DNA of 64,000 nucleotides, taken from NCBI GenBank assembly GCA_003255025.1, contig QANY01008651.1:496001-560000 (forward strand), read 5' to 3'. A model generated the notes under the pieces. The model saw nothing but the letters and a program-made list of their open reading frames with translations, was not told where the DNA came from and ran no database searches. Positions 12,080 to 22,978 of the stretch are shown piece by piece. Position 1 is the stretch's first letter. Every line of letters begins with the position of its first letter. The DNA comes from Datisca glomerata (lineage: Eukaryota; Streptophyta; Magnoliopsida; Cucurbitales; Datiscaceae). Position numbers and translations under genes: made by a program.

Positions 12080-13325
12080 CAAGTATTTATCTTGTAAGTA
12101 GTCTGCATGTTATCATGCCACAAGTTTGGATTGAGAGCTCCAAAATGGATTCCGTGAAATTTTTCAAGAAGTTTATTTTCATATGCTTCTAATGATATAT
12201 AATTCACCATGTAATTGGCTTCTAATTGACACAATATAATTTTCAAATTCGTCTGTCTGCATAATCTGCCTTCCTGAACAACCTTCATACAAATTATTAT
12301 AACTTTTGTCTGGGAGCTCCGAATCAAGTTCTGCAAAATCCTTCAAGAAGTTTATATCCATATCATTTCAAAGATATATAGTCCATCATATAATACTGTT
12401 TAAAATAAAGTAGTTTAAAGATTCAATTTAAAATATGTGAATAGCCTTACTTTTCTGAGCAATATGTACATTAATTATCGTAACTCTTGATCAAAAGCTC
12501 CAAATTGAATTCCGTAAAATTTTTCAACAGACTTATATATCTTTCTCTGATAATATAATATCTTCCATGTAATTGTCATGCAGTAAATTCAGTTTAATTT
12601 CTGAATTAGATCGTTACACATAATCTGCTTTCCTGAGTAGCCTTTATGAAAATTGTCATAACTTTTGCTCAAGAGCTTCAAATGAAGTTCTGCAAAATTC
12701 TTTAAGAAGTAGATATCTTTCTAATGATATATTATTTGTCATATAATACTATCTAAATTTGTACAGTCTAAAAATTAAATTTGAAAAGTGCTCATATGTT
12801 TATATTCCTGAACAATATGGAACGAAAACTATCATAACTTTTGATCAGGAGCTTTAAATTAATTTTCATAAAATTCTCCATGAAGTATATTTCCGCAACT
12901 TCCCGCTGATATAATACTGTCATGTAATTTTCCCCCAATCAATACATTTAACTTCTGAAGTTTATAGTTTTGTATAATCTATTTTTCTAAATGACCTTCA
13001 TGAAAATTATCATAATTTTTTTCTCAGGAGCTCCGAGTTGAGTTATGCAATATTCTTTAAGAAGTAGACATTCATATCTTTCTAACAATATATAATTTTT
13101 CATATAATACTATATAAATCGATACAGTTTAAAAATTAAATGTGAAAAGTGTGAATATATTTATTTTCCTATACAGCACTAACGGAAACTATCATAACTT
13201 TTGATCACAAGCTCCAAATTTATTTTCGTAAAATCTTACAAAACGTAGACTTCTGTATCTTTCTGATGATATAAGATTTTCCATGTAATTTCATTTCAAC
13301 ATTTCCCATTAATAAAGATAATAAT
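12080..13325. repeat. Satellite-like array, ~179-bp monomers in alternating types
   Basis: The anchor GAGCTC/AAGCTC recurs at 12135, 12314, 12495, 12673, 12849, 13028 and 13209, i.e. every 176-181 bases. Type B monomers (12135, 12495, 12849, 13209) carry a TTCCGTAAAATTTT-like block and CATGTAATT. Type A monomers (12314, 12673, 13028) carry a GTTCTGCAAAATTCTT-like block and CATATAATAC. The order is strictly B-A-B-A-B-A-B, giving a ~358-bp dimer. It is AT-rich with no coding content, and the monomers are well diverged from each other. Confidence 0.85.
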
Positions 13326-13329
13326 TGAA

Positions 13330-13935
13330 AGAGAGAATGAGATAATAAAGACACCATAATTTATGTAAAAAACTCTTAAAGGGTAGGAAAATCACAGAAA
13401 TAACTATCATATTCTCTTGTATTTCATGCAGGTATGTGTCTTCTGTGTTGTTACATATGCCTATTGCAAAGGGTTTTTCCTCTATGTTCGAAGAAATTTG
13501 ATAGTGTAATGAGAGAGAAGAGAGTAAATGTAATGCACTTAATAAAGATTTACTTGGATTGTATCCCCCTCTTTGTTTACATTGAACTTATATTTATTGG
13601 GCTTTTATAAAATATTACAAAATCAACATGGCCACCTTCCCCCTACTTTTGGAAGGCATAGCCATCATTCTCCTACTATTGGAGGCATGGCCACCCTTCC
13701 CTTACTGTTAGAGGAATGGCCACCCTTTTTGAGATTACTATTATGCCTGTGGGATTTTTCCAAGATGGACTCATGTCTTGCTTGTTTCTTTTAACTGTTG
13801 CGTTGACTGTATTTCCTTATAACTGTCGAATTGATCATAATAGTAAGATCCCTTCTATGTTTCTGATCCTTTTTTTTCTTTGATGGAGTCTTCGGTTTAG
13901 ATCCTCTTACATGTCATGTGAGATTTTGATTGTTC
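13330..13935. repeat. ~0.6-kb dispersed direct repeat, copy B
   Basis: Partner of 8640-9245 in the same orientation, with the same blocks in the same order and scattered substitutions. It follows the 179-bp array immediately. See copy A for the open question whether the pair are LTRs. Confidence 0.7.
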
Positions 13936-14489
13936 AGTGAGATTGTATGATCTTACAGGTTTTACGTAGAATATAAATATGATCATAAGAATTGGTTCAA
14001 AATAAGATAATAACATTGAAAATATACCATGTTTTCAAAACATATTGTGAAACTAATTTCTTAAACTTTATTCAATATTTATTTATACTTTATAGTAAAA
14101 ACGATCATAACACCATCCTCATATTTGATAATAAAATTAATATTTTGGCGAAGACTTTGTAACTTGGAGATTCATTGACAAAATTAGAAGCTTGTAAATC
14201 TTTTATTTTCCCAAAATTGAAGGGGAGTTATTGCCGCCTTTGCTGAGCACATGGCTTCGTCCAAAACAGTGGAGAAATTTCTGATGTGTGTTATAGTAAG
14301 AGAAATGTTAAAGTCAAAGCAAAAATTTCAGTGATTCTCATTACTCATTCTATAAGAATGGTATTGCATGTCTTAAACATATTATTTTGATTTATATTAT
14401 GAGGAGAGAACGCATAGTGAAAAAAATTTACACGTACACATAAAATAATATAAAAGAGTAGTGAATTTTTAATAATACTGAATATTTGT
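13936..14489. other. AT-rich spacer, nothing recognised
   Basis: There are no open frames longer than about 50 codons and no tandem structure. Confidence 0.5.
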
Positions 14490-15360
14490 TATGGATTGCT
14501 TGGTGTGGGACTTACCTCTTGAAAGGTTATTCCATCCTTCACCGTCAAAAGCCCTTCAGACGCTTCATGGTATTAGAGGAAAATTTTGAAGATTCGGGTG
14601 TTTGTGGCTGAAAATTGTGGTATAAATGTCGGTTAAGGATAATACTGCTAGAATCCTCGTCGACTCATGGCATCCTGCTGGTATCTTATTGAATAAATAT
14701 GGTAATAGTATTGTCCGTGCTTCGAAGTCGAGTCTGAACTTTGCGGTGAGCAATGTCATTGTGGATTGGAGCTTGGAGCTTCTTGAGAAGGTATTCGACT
14801 GCTTCGGTGGATTTGCGGAGGTATGTTTTACATCTTCCTTTGATTACAAACCGATCATTGGGTTTGGAAGAGTGCTCGAATGGTTTATTTTCTATTTCTA
14901 GAGCTTATTCTGTCTTGTGAGGTGCATCTACTTTGGTAGTTTCATGGCATAATTTGGTGTGCTTTCCTAGAAACACCCCCAAGTGTAGTTTTATCTGTTA
15001 ATTAGCGTGCTACAGTAGTATAGTGGCTCCGCGTGATAATGTGTCTAAATGAAATGACTCAATTAGCCAGATGTGTGTTTTTTGTGTTTCTGTTAATGAA
15101 TCGATTGAGGCATTTGTTTTGTAATTGCGATCATACTTGGATTATTTGTTGACATTGATGGCGTCATGTAAGATCTCTTATAGCGGTGGATCTGGGGATG
15201 GAATATTGAATTGGTTATTGCATTATTCTAGGGGAACTTCCTATTTATCTACCCTTTCAAAGCTTGTCTTTAACGTTTTAGTTAGAAATTGTAGATATTT
15301 TACTAGTAAAGTTAGAAAAAGTAGTACTTTTATGTACTTGGGGAGATATTGTATCTTTTA
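14490..15360 (+). mobile_element. Second LINE relic (zf-RVT tail)
   Basis: Bases 14626-14901 are open for 91 residues and carry the DSWHPAGILLNKYG string of plant LINEs just after the RT. Bases 14930-15000 read VSWHNLVCFPRNTPKCSF, and 15090-15130 read CVFCVSVNESIE, the cysteine-rich zf-RVT end. There are stops between these pieces and neither RT nor endonuclease is present. This is a 5'-truncated, dead copy of a different LINE lineage from the one at position 1. Confidence 0.78.
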
Positions 15361-15630
15361 AGAAAAGTACCAATTCTGATGTTAAATTTAAATGTCAAAT
15401 CAATTGGGAGTTTCTTGATTGTTTTTTAAGTATGTCCTTTTTACGGTTGTAATTTTTTTTGTTGAATATATTTAAGTTTAAAAACAATATTTTCTCTATT
15501 GATTTATGTGAGATCCATTAAATAAAGGAGGCGTCTTATTTAATGGTCATTTAGTTCAAGTTTTATAATATTACAGTAGAAATGTGATTATTGGGTATAT
15601 GATTAGTGAGAATATAGTAAAGGGAATACA
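15361..15630. other. AT-rich spacer
   Basis: Nothing recognised. T-rich, with no open frame. Confidence 0.5.
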
Positions 15631-15878
15631 TGATAACTGTACATGAGAGTTGACGATCTCAACGTTGACTACTCACAAAGCGGAACTCTTACAGCGTATC
15701 GGGAGTGCCTCCACCAAAGACGTACTATAGAGTGTCACCGCTGAGGTGCACCATTTAAGGTGCCGCATTAAGGTGCACCCCTTCGACTGCCGCCACTGAG
15801 GTGCACCCCTTGATGTGCCACCACTAAGGTACTCGTGGGCGTCGTCCCCATAGCAGCACCATGAGGTGTCACACCTAC

Positions 15879-15982
15879 GGTAGCACAATTGTTGCCACCC
15901 CCATGGTATCACAATTGTTGCCACCCCCATAGTATCGCAATTGTTGCCACCCTCATGGTAGCACTATTAATGTCACCCTCAT
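15879..15982. repeat. 26-bp tandem repeat, four units
   Basis: Units start at 15879, 15905, 15931 and 15957. Each resembles GGTATCACAATTGTTGCCAC followed by a C-rich end and CAT. The last unit is the most diverged. Confidence 0.85.
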
Positions 15983-16457
15983 GGGTGTAACATGGAGGTG
16001 TCTGGATTACCCTTCGTAATGAAACTCGAAGACAATAATGACGTACTTCAGGCAAGACGCATCACTTCGCTATCACAACGAGTCATCACATCACAAACCA
16101 CCAAGTCAAGTGACAAAGACTTGGGTGGGCGTATGGTTGCCTGGGAACGCTCGGAAGGTTGTGGGCAGGTATGATTAAGGGCAAGGCTACGTTATACTGG
16201 ACGGGGGACATACCTCCTCGGTACGACCACTCTAGACATTGAGGGCGTGCTACCCTCCCACCTTGGGCAAGGGTTGGCTTGAGAGAACCCTTGAGATGAG
16301 GCGTTGGGTGAACACCGCCGTTACTCCCTACCAGCTAGGCATGTTCTCCTTAGATCATGGTCACTAAACAAAGACCCATATGGCGCCACCTGGTGGCGTT
16401 GGCGGACTTGCAACTAATTAAGGGATTTGTTGCAATGGCCCCCTCCTTTTGTTCACC

Positions 16458-16464
16458 TATAAAA
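16458..16464 (+). promoter_or_regulatory. TATA box in the gypsy LTR
   Basis: TATAAAA lies ~270 bases before the LTR end in a GC-richer context, a normal place for the LTR promoter. Probably inactive, since the element is broken. Confidence 0.6.
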
Positions 16465-16726
16465 GGAGGATTCCTCCTTCATTTGAGAGGGATTTGAAGT
16501 TTAGATAGGGAAGCTCCACTTTAGAGAAAGAAGCTCCCAATATCTAGAGTGAGAAACTCCCACTTCTAGAGAGAGAGAGAGCAAGCATTTGTCACCACCC
16601 TTGAGTGTCTCGAGTGCTCCCTCTTCACCTCTCAGCGTCCTCCCCGACGTTCTCAGGCGTTGTTCTGGTCACGAGCTGAACTAGACCACTCATGCACCTT
16701 ACCCACGTGACACCCTTGCATCTACA

Positions 16727-16746
16727 TTTGGCGACTTCACTAGGGA
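16727..16746 (+). other. Primer-binding site of the gypsy element
   Basis: TTTGGCGACTTCACTAGGG follows the LTR end directly, resembling the TGGCG-type tRNA primer sites of plant gypsy elements. I do not assign the tRNA. Confidence 0.6.
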
Positions 16747-16775
16747 GTGGCTTGTCACTCTAGCGAAGGACCATT

Positions 16776-18372
16776 ATGGCCAGACGTCCAAAGGGAAGAA
16801 CAGCTTTATCGCGCATGGAGGGAGATGGACCCATACTCAACGAGCGTGGACAAGAAAAGGAGAACACTACATACGAGATGCAACCAAGCACAGTTGCGCA
16901 GGTGCAAGAGCAAGTCGAAGCTATCTGGGAGCTCTGAGCTTCCAACGTTAAGATGATGATAGTCATTGATACATTGAACTCATACATCAGTGCCACCACA
17001 TCACAACACCCAAAGGACATCATCCTCCCCGTCATTGGACCCAAGCAATGCCGTCACCCGAGTCAAGCTTGCCCAACCCGCCACCTAAGAGCAACATTCC
17101 ATCACATTTCCATGCCGCCATCAAGCTAGCTCCATGCCACCATCACACACACATACCGCCTCACACATACATGTCGTGCATCCAAGTCGCGCCCGCACTC
17201 ACTCCCGCTCTCGAAGGCCCTATCCTGGATCTCCCACGCCACCACCAAGCATGACCATGCCGCCACCAAGCAGGCTCACGCCCGCGTTCACTCCCACGCT
17301 TACTCTCACTCACAAAGGCCCTATCCCGCATCTCTCATGCCTCCACCAAGTACGTTCATGCCCGCACTCACTCCCGAGCTCGAAGTCCATATCCCTCATC
17401 TTCCATGCCGCCACCAAGCATGACCATGCCGCCACAAAGTAGGCTCACGCCTACGTTCACTCCCGCGCACGAAGGCCCTATACCGCATCTCTCATGTTGC
17501 CACTAAGCAAGACCATGTCGCCACCAAATAGGTTCATGCACGCACTCACTCCCGCATGAGAATGCTCTATTCCGCATCTCCCATGCCGCCACTAACCAAG
17601 ACTATGCTGCCACCAAGCAGGCTCACTCCCGCGCTCACTCCCGCAATCACTCCGGTGAATGAAGGCCCTCATCCTGTGCATGCCAACCCGCCACCATGGC
17701 TTCACGCCCTGCGTGAGCAACAACCCGCGCCCACACCACAAGCACGAAACCAACCTCTATATAATCGGCGCATAACTAAGTACCTCCATCATGAACGTGC
17801 AATGACTACCTCCACCATGGGCGCGCAACCGACCTCTATCAAGGGAGCACAACCAACCCCCATCATAGGCGTGCAACTAACCTCGCTCATGGTATCCAAC
17901 CATCCTCCGTTGTAGGCTTTCAACCACAAGCATTCTCTCAGAACCATGTTCAACCGAATGTTCAAACCAACTTTCAACCCTTGCACAAACTAATGTTACA
18001 ACAACACCTCCACATTTTACTACAATGGCTCAAGCTAAATTAACCCCAGGCGCGTACAACATCCTTGCTAGAAGTGGTCATTTCATTACCCAATGGAAGC
18101 TCTCCAAAAGGTGCTCCAAGAGGAAAGAGTAAGAGCATCGCTGAATGAGTTCGTTGTCGACTTCAAACCGCCATACTCGGCCGACATAGCTTTGAGACCA
18201 TACCCCGCGGACTACGTTCCCCTAAAGTTTTGAAAGTACAATGGCAAAAATGGGTGTGCTAAGGAACACGGGATACGTTTCATTGATGACATGAGATCCT
18301 ATGGTTGCAATGAGTTCATACATTTGAGGGAATTCTCCACATCCTTGATGCACGAGCTTTCACGCCTTTAAT
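16776..18372 (+). pseudogene. Ty3/gypsy gag, broken, with internal repeats
   Basis: The ATG at 16776 opens a frame (MARRPKGRTALSRMEGDG) that continues in the same frame, with stops, to the classical gag core. Bases 18087-18230 read YPMEALQKVLQEERVRASLN then PYPADYVPLKF. Bases 18232-18372 read KYNGKNGCAKEH, IRFIDDMRSYG and LREFSTSL, which match the capsid region of plant gypsy gag. Between them (17200-17670) lies a Pro/His-rich stretch of ~100-bp repeats. The first stop is at about 16935, so the protein is not made intact. The frame runs straight into the 60-bp array. Confidence 0.78.
17200..17670 (+). repeat. ~100-bp imperfect tandem repeat in gag
   Basis: GAAGGCCCTAT-like blocks recur near 17211, 17323, 17382, 17469, 17561 and 17661, each followed by a CCGCATCTCCCATGCCGCCAC-like block and GCTCACGCCCGC. 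It is C-rich and would code for Pro/Ser/His-rich peptide. Confidence 0.7.
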
Positions 18373-21300
18373 TGACAACACCCGTGATAAAGGTCATGTC
18401 TGGTGAAACGCATAGGTTCTAATGCCTTCACTTGAAAACACTCATGATAAAAGTAAAGCTTGATGAGTTGTGTAGCCTTTCACGCATCTTCTTGAAAACA
18501 CCCACGATAAACGTCATGCTTGGTGAGTTGCATAGGCTTTCACACCTCTACTTGAGAACACTCATGATAAATGCCATGTTTGGTGAGTTGCATAGGCTTT
18601 CACAGCTTTACTTGAGAACACCCATGATAAACGTCATGCTTGGTGAGTCGCATAGGCTTTCACGCCTCTAAATGAAAACACCCATGATAGACATCATGCT
18701 AGATGAGTCGCATAGGCTTTCACGCCTCTACTTAAGAACATACATGATAGACGTCATGCTTGGTGAGTCGCATAGGCTTTCACGCCTCTATTTGATAACA
18801 CCCATGATACACGTCAAGCTTGCTGAGTCGCATAGGCTTTCACGCCTCTACTTAAGAACACCCATGATAGACGTCATGTTTCGTGAGTTGCATAGGCTTT
18901 CATGCATCTACTTGAGAACACCCATGATAAATGTCATTCTTGGTGAGTTGCATAGGCTTTCACGCCTCTACTTGAGAACACACATAATAAACGTCATGCT
19001 TGGTGAGACGCATAGGCTTTCACGCCTCTACTTGAGAATGCCCATGATAAACGCCATGCTTGTTTTCGCATAGGATTTCACACATCTACTTGAGAACACC
19101 CATGATAGACGTCATGCTTGATGAATTGCATAGGCTTTCACTCCTCTACTTGAGAACATTCATTTTAAAAACGTCAGGTTTGGTAAGTTGCATAGTCTTT
19201 CACGCCTCTACTTGAGAACACCCATGATAAATGTCATGCTTGGTGAGTTGCATAGGCTTTCACGCATCTACTTATGAACACCAATGATAGACGTCATGCT
19301 TAGTGAGTTGCATAGACTTTCACGTCTCTACTTGAGAACACCCATGATAAATGTCATGCTTGGTGAGGCGCATAGGCTTTCACGCTTGTAATTGAGAACA
19401 CTCATGACAGACGTCATGCTTGGTGAGTTACATAGGCTTTCACGCCTCTACTTGAGAACACTCATGATAAACGTCATGCTTGCTGAGACGCATAGGCTTT
19501 CACGCCTCTACTTGAGAACACCCATGATAGACGTCATGCTTGGTGATATGCATAAACTTTCACGCCTCTACTTAAAAAGACTCATGATAGACGTCAAGCT
19601 TGGTGAGATGCATAGACATTCACGCCTCTACATGAGAACACCCATGATAAACGTCATGTTTGGTGAGTTGCATAGGCTTTCATGACTCTACTTAAGATCA
19701 CCCATGATAAACGTCATGCTTGGTGAGTTGCATAGGCATTCACGCCTTTACTTGAGAACACTCATGATAAACGTCATGCATAGTGAGTCGCATAGGATTT
19801 CACGCCTCTACTTGAGAACACCCATGATAGACGTAATGCTTGGTGAGATACATAGGCTTTCACGCCTCTACTTGAGAACACCCATGATAAACTTCATGCT
19901 TGGTGAGTCGTATAGGCTTTCACGCCTCTACTTGAGAACACACATGATAGACGTCATACTTGGTGAGTTGCATAGGCTTTCACGCCTCTACTTGAGAACA
20001 CCCACGATAGACGTCATGCTTGGTGAGATGCATAGGCTTTCACGCCTCTACAAGAGAACACCCATGATAAACGTCGTGCTTGGTGAGTTACATAGGCTTT
20101 CATGCCTCTACTTGAGAACACTCATGATAAACGTCATGCTTGGTGAGTTTCATAGGCTTTCACGCCTCTACTTGATAACACTCATGATAAACGTCATGCT
20201 TAGTGAGTCGCATGGGCTTTCACGCCTCTACCTGAGAACACCCATGATAGACGCACGTTTGGTGAGATAAATAGGCTTTCACACCTCTACTTGAGAGCAC
20301 CCATGATAAACATCATGCTTGGTGAGTCGGATAGACTTTCACGCCTCTACTTGAAAACACACATGATAGACATCATACTTGGTGAGTTGCATAGGCTTTC
20401 ACGCCTCTACTTGAGAACACCAATGATAAACGTCATGCTTGGTGAGTTACATAGGCTTTCACGGCTCTACTTGAGAACACCCATGATACACGTCATGCTT
20501 GGTGAGTCGCATAGACTTTCACGCCTCTACTTGAGAACACACATGATAGACGTCATGCTTGGTGAGTCGCATAGGCTTTCACGCCTATACTTGAGAACAC
20601 CTATGATACACGTCATGCTTGGTGAGTTGCATAAGCTTTCACGCCTCTACTTGAGAACACCCATGATAAATGTCTTGCGCGGTGAATCGCATAAGCTTTC
20701 ACGCCTCTACTTGAGAACACACATGATAGACGTCATGCTTGGTGAGTGGAATAGGGTTTCACCCCTCTACTTGAGAACACCCATGATAAATGTCATGCTT
20801 GGTGAGACGCATAAGCTTTCACGCCTCTACTTGAGAACAACCATGATAGACGTCATGCTTGATGAGTTGCATAGGCTTTCACGCCTCTCCTTCAGAACAC
20901 TCATGATAAACGTCATGCTTGGTGAGTTACATAGGCTTTCACGCCTCTACTTGAGAACACGCATGATAAACGTCACGCTTCGTGAGATGCATAGGATTTC
21001 GCACATGTACTTGAGAACCTCCATGATTGACATCATGATTGGTGAGTCGCATAGGCTTTCACGCCTCTACTTGAGAACATCCATGATAGACGTCATGCTT
21101 GGTGAGACGGATAGGTGTTCACGCCTCTACTTGAGAACATCCATGATAGACATTATGCAGGGTGAGACGCATAGGCTTTCACGCCTCTACTTGAGAACAC
21201 TCATGATATATGTCATGCTTGGTGAGATGCATAGGATTTCACGCATCTACTTTAGAACACCCATGATAGACGTCATGCTTGGTGAGATGCATAGGATTTC

Positions 21301-21440
21301 ATGCCTCTACTTAAGAACACCCATGATAGACGTCATGCTTGGTGAGATGTATAAGTTTTCACGCCTCTACTTAAGAACACAAATGATAGACGTCATGATT
21401 GGTGAGATGCATAGGTTTTCACACCTCTACTTGAGAACAT
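18370..21440 (+). repeat. 60-bp minisatellite, ~51 units (20-residue coding repeat)
   Basis: Head-to-tail 60-bp units share CATAGGCTTTCACGCCTCTA, then CTTGAGAACACCCATGATA and a GTCATGCTTGGTGAG block. Because 60 is a multiple of three, each unit adds one 20-residue unit close to LGELHRLSRLYLRTPMINVM. Long pieces stay open (18432-18671, 18672-19073, 19392-19685, 19704-20270, 20291-21454). The frame is that of the preceding gag until a net frameshift near 20255. Differences between units are mostly amino-acid-changing (L/S/M/T after GE, N/D/H after MI), so selection on the peptide is not evident. There are no spacers between units. Confidence 0.93.
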
Positions 21441-21840
21441 CCACTCCTCGGTGAGATGCATACACGCACTCCTCGGTGAGATGCATACACGCACTCGTTG
21501 GCGTAGGCATACTCGCACTCCTTGGCATAGGCATACACACACTCCTCGACGGAGGCTTTCACTCACTACTTGGCGGAGGCATACACGCACTCTTCGGCGT
21601 AAGCATACACGCGCTTCTTGAAGTAGGCTTTCACTCAATGCCTGGCAGAGGCTCCCGCGCACTCCCTGACGGAGGCTCCCGCGCACTCCCTGGCGGAGGC
21701 TCCCGCGCACTCCCTAACGGAGGCTCCCGCGCACTCCCTAACGGAGGCTCCCGCGCGCTCCCTAACGGAGGCTCCCGCGCGCACCCTAACGGAGGCTCCC
21801 GCGCGCACCCTAACGGAGGCTCCCGCGCGCACCCTGAGGT
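21440..21840 (+). repeat. 24-bp minisatellite, ~16 units, increasingly GC-rich
   Basis: It follows the 60-bp array without a gap. The first units keep 60-bp-repeat sequence (GGTGAGATGCATA; GGAGGCTTTCACTCACTAC). The last eight or so are nearly identical GGAGGCTCCCGCGCACTCCC units. The unit length is again a multiple of three and codes GGSRALPN-like octapeptides in the same frame as the end of the 60-bp array (open 21476-21862). Most likely the 24-bp unit arose from a 60-bp unit by internal deletion and then homogenised. Confidence 0.88.
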
Positions 21841-21862
21841 CATGAAAGAGAGGGTTTTCTAG

Positions 21863-22173
21863 TGAGTGGTGAGGGTAAGTGGCTAGGCTGTAAGTGCTGG
21901 AATGCTAAATTCTACTTCTTTTGAGAAAGAATATGATACTTCTTAAGAGGAGGGATCATATTCCTCCGAGAATTGAATAATTTGAAATATTCTCATCTAT
22001 CTCATTTTCTCAATCTCGCATACCTGATCCAAGCGTCTCTTAGAGACCTGTATTATAAGAATATTTGAAAGCAAATAGAAATCGATTATAAAATTCAGAG
22101 ATCTCCAAATCCCAAAAGAAAACTTTTTAATGCAGTTTTCTTCTTCTGACGCTCAGACTCGTACTCTTCTTCT

Positions 22174-22178
<5 letters not shown>
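21863..22178. other. Spacer / upstream region of the AGP-like gene
   Basis: Single-copy-looking sequence between the arrays and the gene. It probably holds the promoter, but no clear TATA box could be assigned. Confidence 0.4.

Positions 22179-22230
<52 letters not shown>
22179..22230. repeat. (CT)26 microsatellite in the leader of the AGP-like gene
   Basis: An unbroken CT run ~215 bases before the ATG. CT-rich tracts are common in plant 5' leaders and core promoters. Length polymorphism is likely. Confidence 0.9.
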
Positions 22231-22232
<2 letters not shown>

Positions 22233-22444
22233 ACTGCTTAACTACGCATCCCGATCTTTTATACTATCTTCGTGGCTTCATCTAGTCTCCTTTTCCTTTC
22301 CTTTCCCGTGAATCTAGGCCTTCCGATTTTCTCTCGTCCTTTTTAGTTCCCCATTTTCCCAAGATTCTCTCTCTCACAGATCTGTTCCGACTACTTTCAA
22401 AACGCTTCATTGTCAGATCCATATTCTCTATCTGGTTCAAGGAA

Positions 22445-22978
22445 ATGGCTAAATTCGTTGAAATTTGTTTCGTTCTTCTTTCTGCTTTTCTCTTAGTAGG
22501 ATTCGCGGTCTCTGTGGATTCGCCGAAGAAGTCGCCTACTTCAGCGCCTGATGCTGATTCTTCACCACATCTGGCTCCTACGCCTAGTTCGGTTGCTCCA
22601 GAAAGTTCTCCGGGGAAGCCACCGGTTAGTCCTCCTCCATCGCCTCCTCCTGTAGATCTCCCACCAGGTTCGTCTCCACTGCATTCTCCTCCTTCTCCAT
22701 CTCCATCACATTCTCCGTCGCCGTCACCGAAAACTTCACCGACCCCGTCTCCTTCACCGGACGAGGCCAGCGACATCAATCACAGCGACGTGAACCACGA
22801 CAAAGACCGATCAGAGGAAAGCAAAGGCGGAATGAGTGGGGGCAAGAAGGTTGCCATTGCGCTGGGAGTGATATTCGCGACCGGTTTTGTCGGACTTGGA
22901 GCATTTGTGTACAAGAAGCGCCAGGACAATGTTCGCCGATCTCAGTACGGGTACGCAGTGAGGAGAGAGATTCTTTGA
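22445..22978 (+). CDS. Membrane-anchored arabinogalactan-type Pro/Ser-rich protein
   Basis: A single open frame of 177 residues. Residues 1-23 form a signal peptide (KFVEICFVLLSAFLLVGFAV). Residues ~24-108 are rich in Pro, Ser, Ala and Thr with SP, SPSP, APTP and PPP runs, sites for prolyl hydroxylation and arabinogalactan addition. An acidic/polar segment (NHSDVNHDKDRSEESK) follows. A hydrophobic helix at ~133-156 and a basic cytoplasmic tail (YKKRQDNVRRSQYG) suggest a type I membrane protein rather than a GPI-anchored one. The role is probably at the plasma membrane and cell wall; the exact function is unknown. The ATG is preceded by a CT-rich leader and the stop is TGA at 22976. No intron is needed. 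Confidence 0.85.
   Translation: MAKFVEICFVLLSAFLLVGFAVSVDSPKKSPTSAPDADSSPHLAPTPSSVAPESSPGKPPVSPPPSPPPVDLPPGSSPLHSPPSPSPSHSPSPSPKTSPTPSPSPDEASDINHSDVNHDKDRSEESKGGMSGGKKVAIALGVIFATGFVGLGAFVYKKRQDNVRRSQYGYAVRREIL

Larger units (their letters stand above)
15631..16726 (+). repeat. 5' LTR of a Ty3/gypsy-like element
   Basis: The right edge is well placed: ...TCTACA at 16726 followed by a primer-binding-type sequence (TTTGGCGACTTCACTAGGG). A TATA box (TATAAAA) lies at 16458-16464. The region is much more GC-rich than its surroundings. The left edge (TGATAACTG at 15631) is a guess. Inside are GGTGCACC-rich direct repeats (15740-15830) and four 26-bp units at 15879-15982. No partner 3' LTR was found in the window. 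Confidence 0.65.

Noticed and set aside
15673..15930. Cys-rich 85-residue minus-strand frame
   Set aside because: It overlaps the GGTGCACC and 26-bp repeats of an LTR, and its cysteine spacing follows the DNA repeat, not a domain.
18370..21440. Possible CRISPR-like or regularly spaced array
   Set aside because: The units are contiguous 60-mers with no unique spacers, and the context is a plant retroelement.
20291..21454. 387-residue open frame as a host repeat protein gene
   Set aside because: It is part of the 60-bp array, has no signal for a start of its own, and its units vary freely at amino-acid level. It is described as a repeat instead.
21631..21843. Minus-strand frames with REPPLGCA / GASVREC repeats
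   Set aside because: They are antisense shadows of the 24-bp array; any multiple-of-three repeat is open in several frames.
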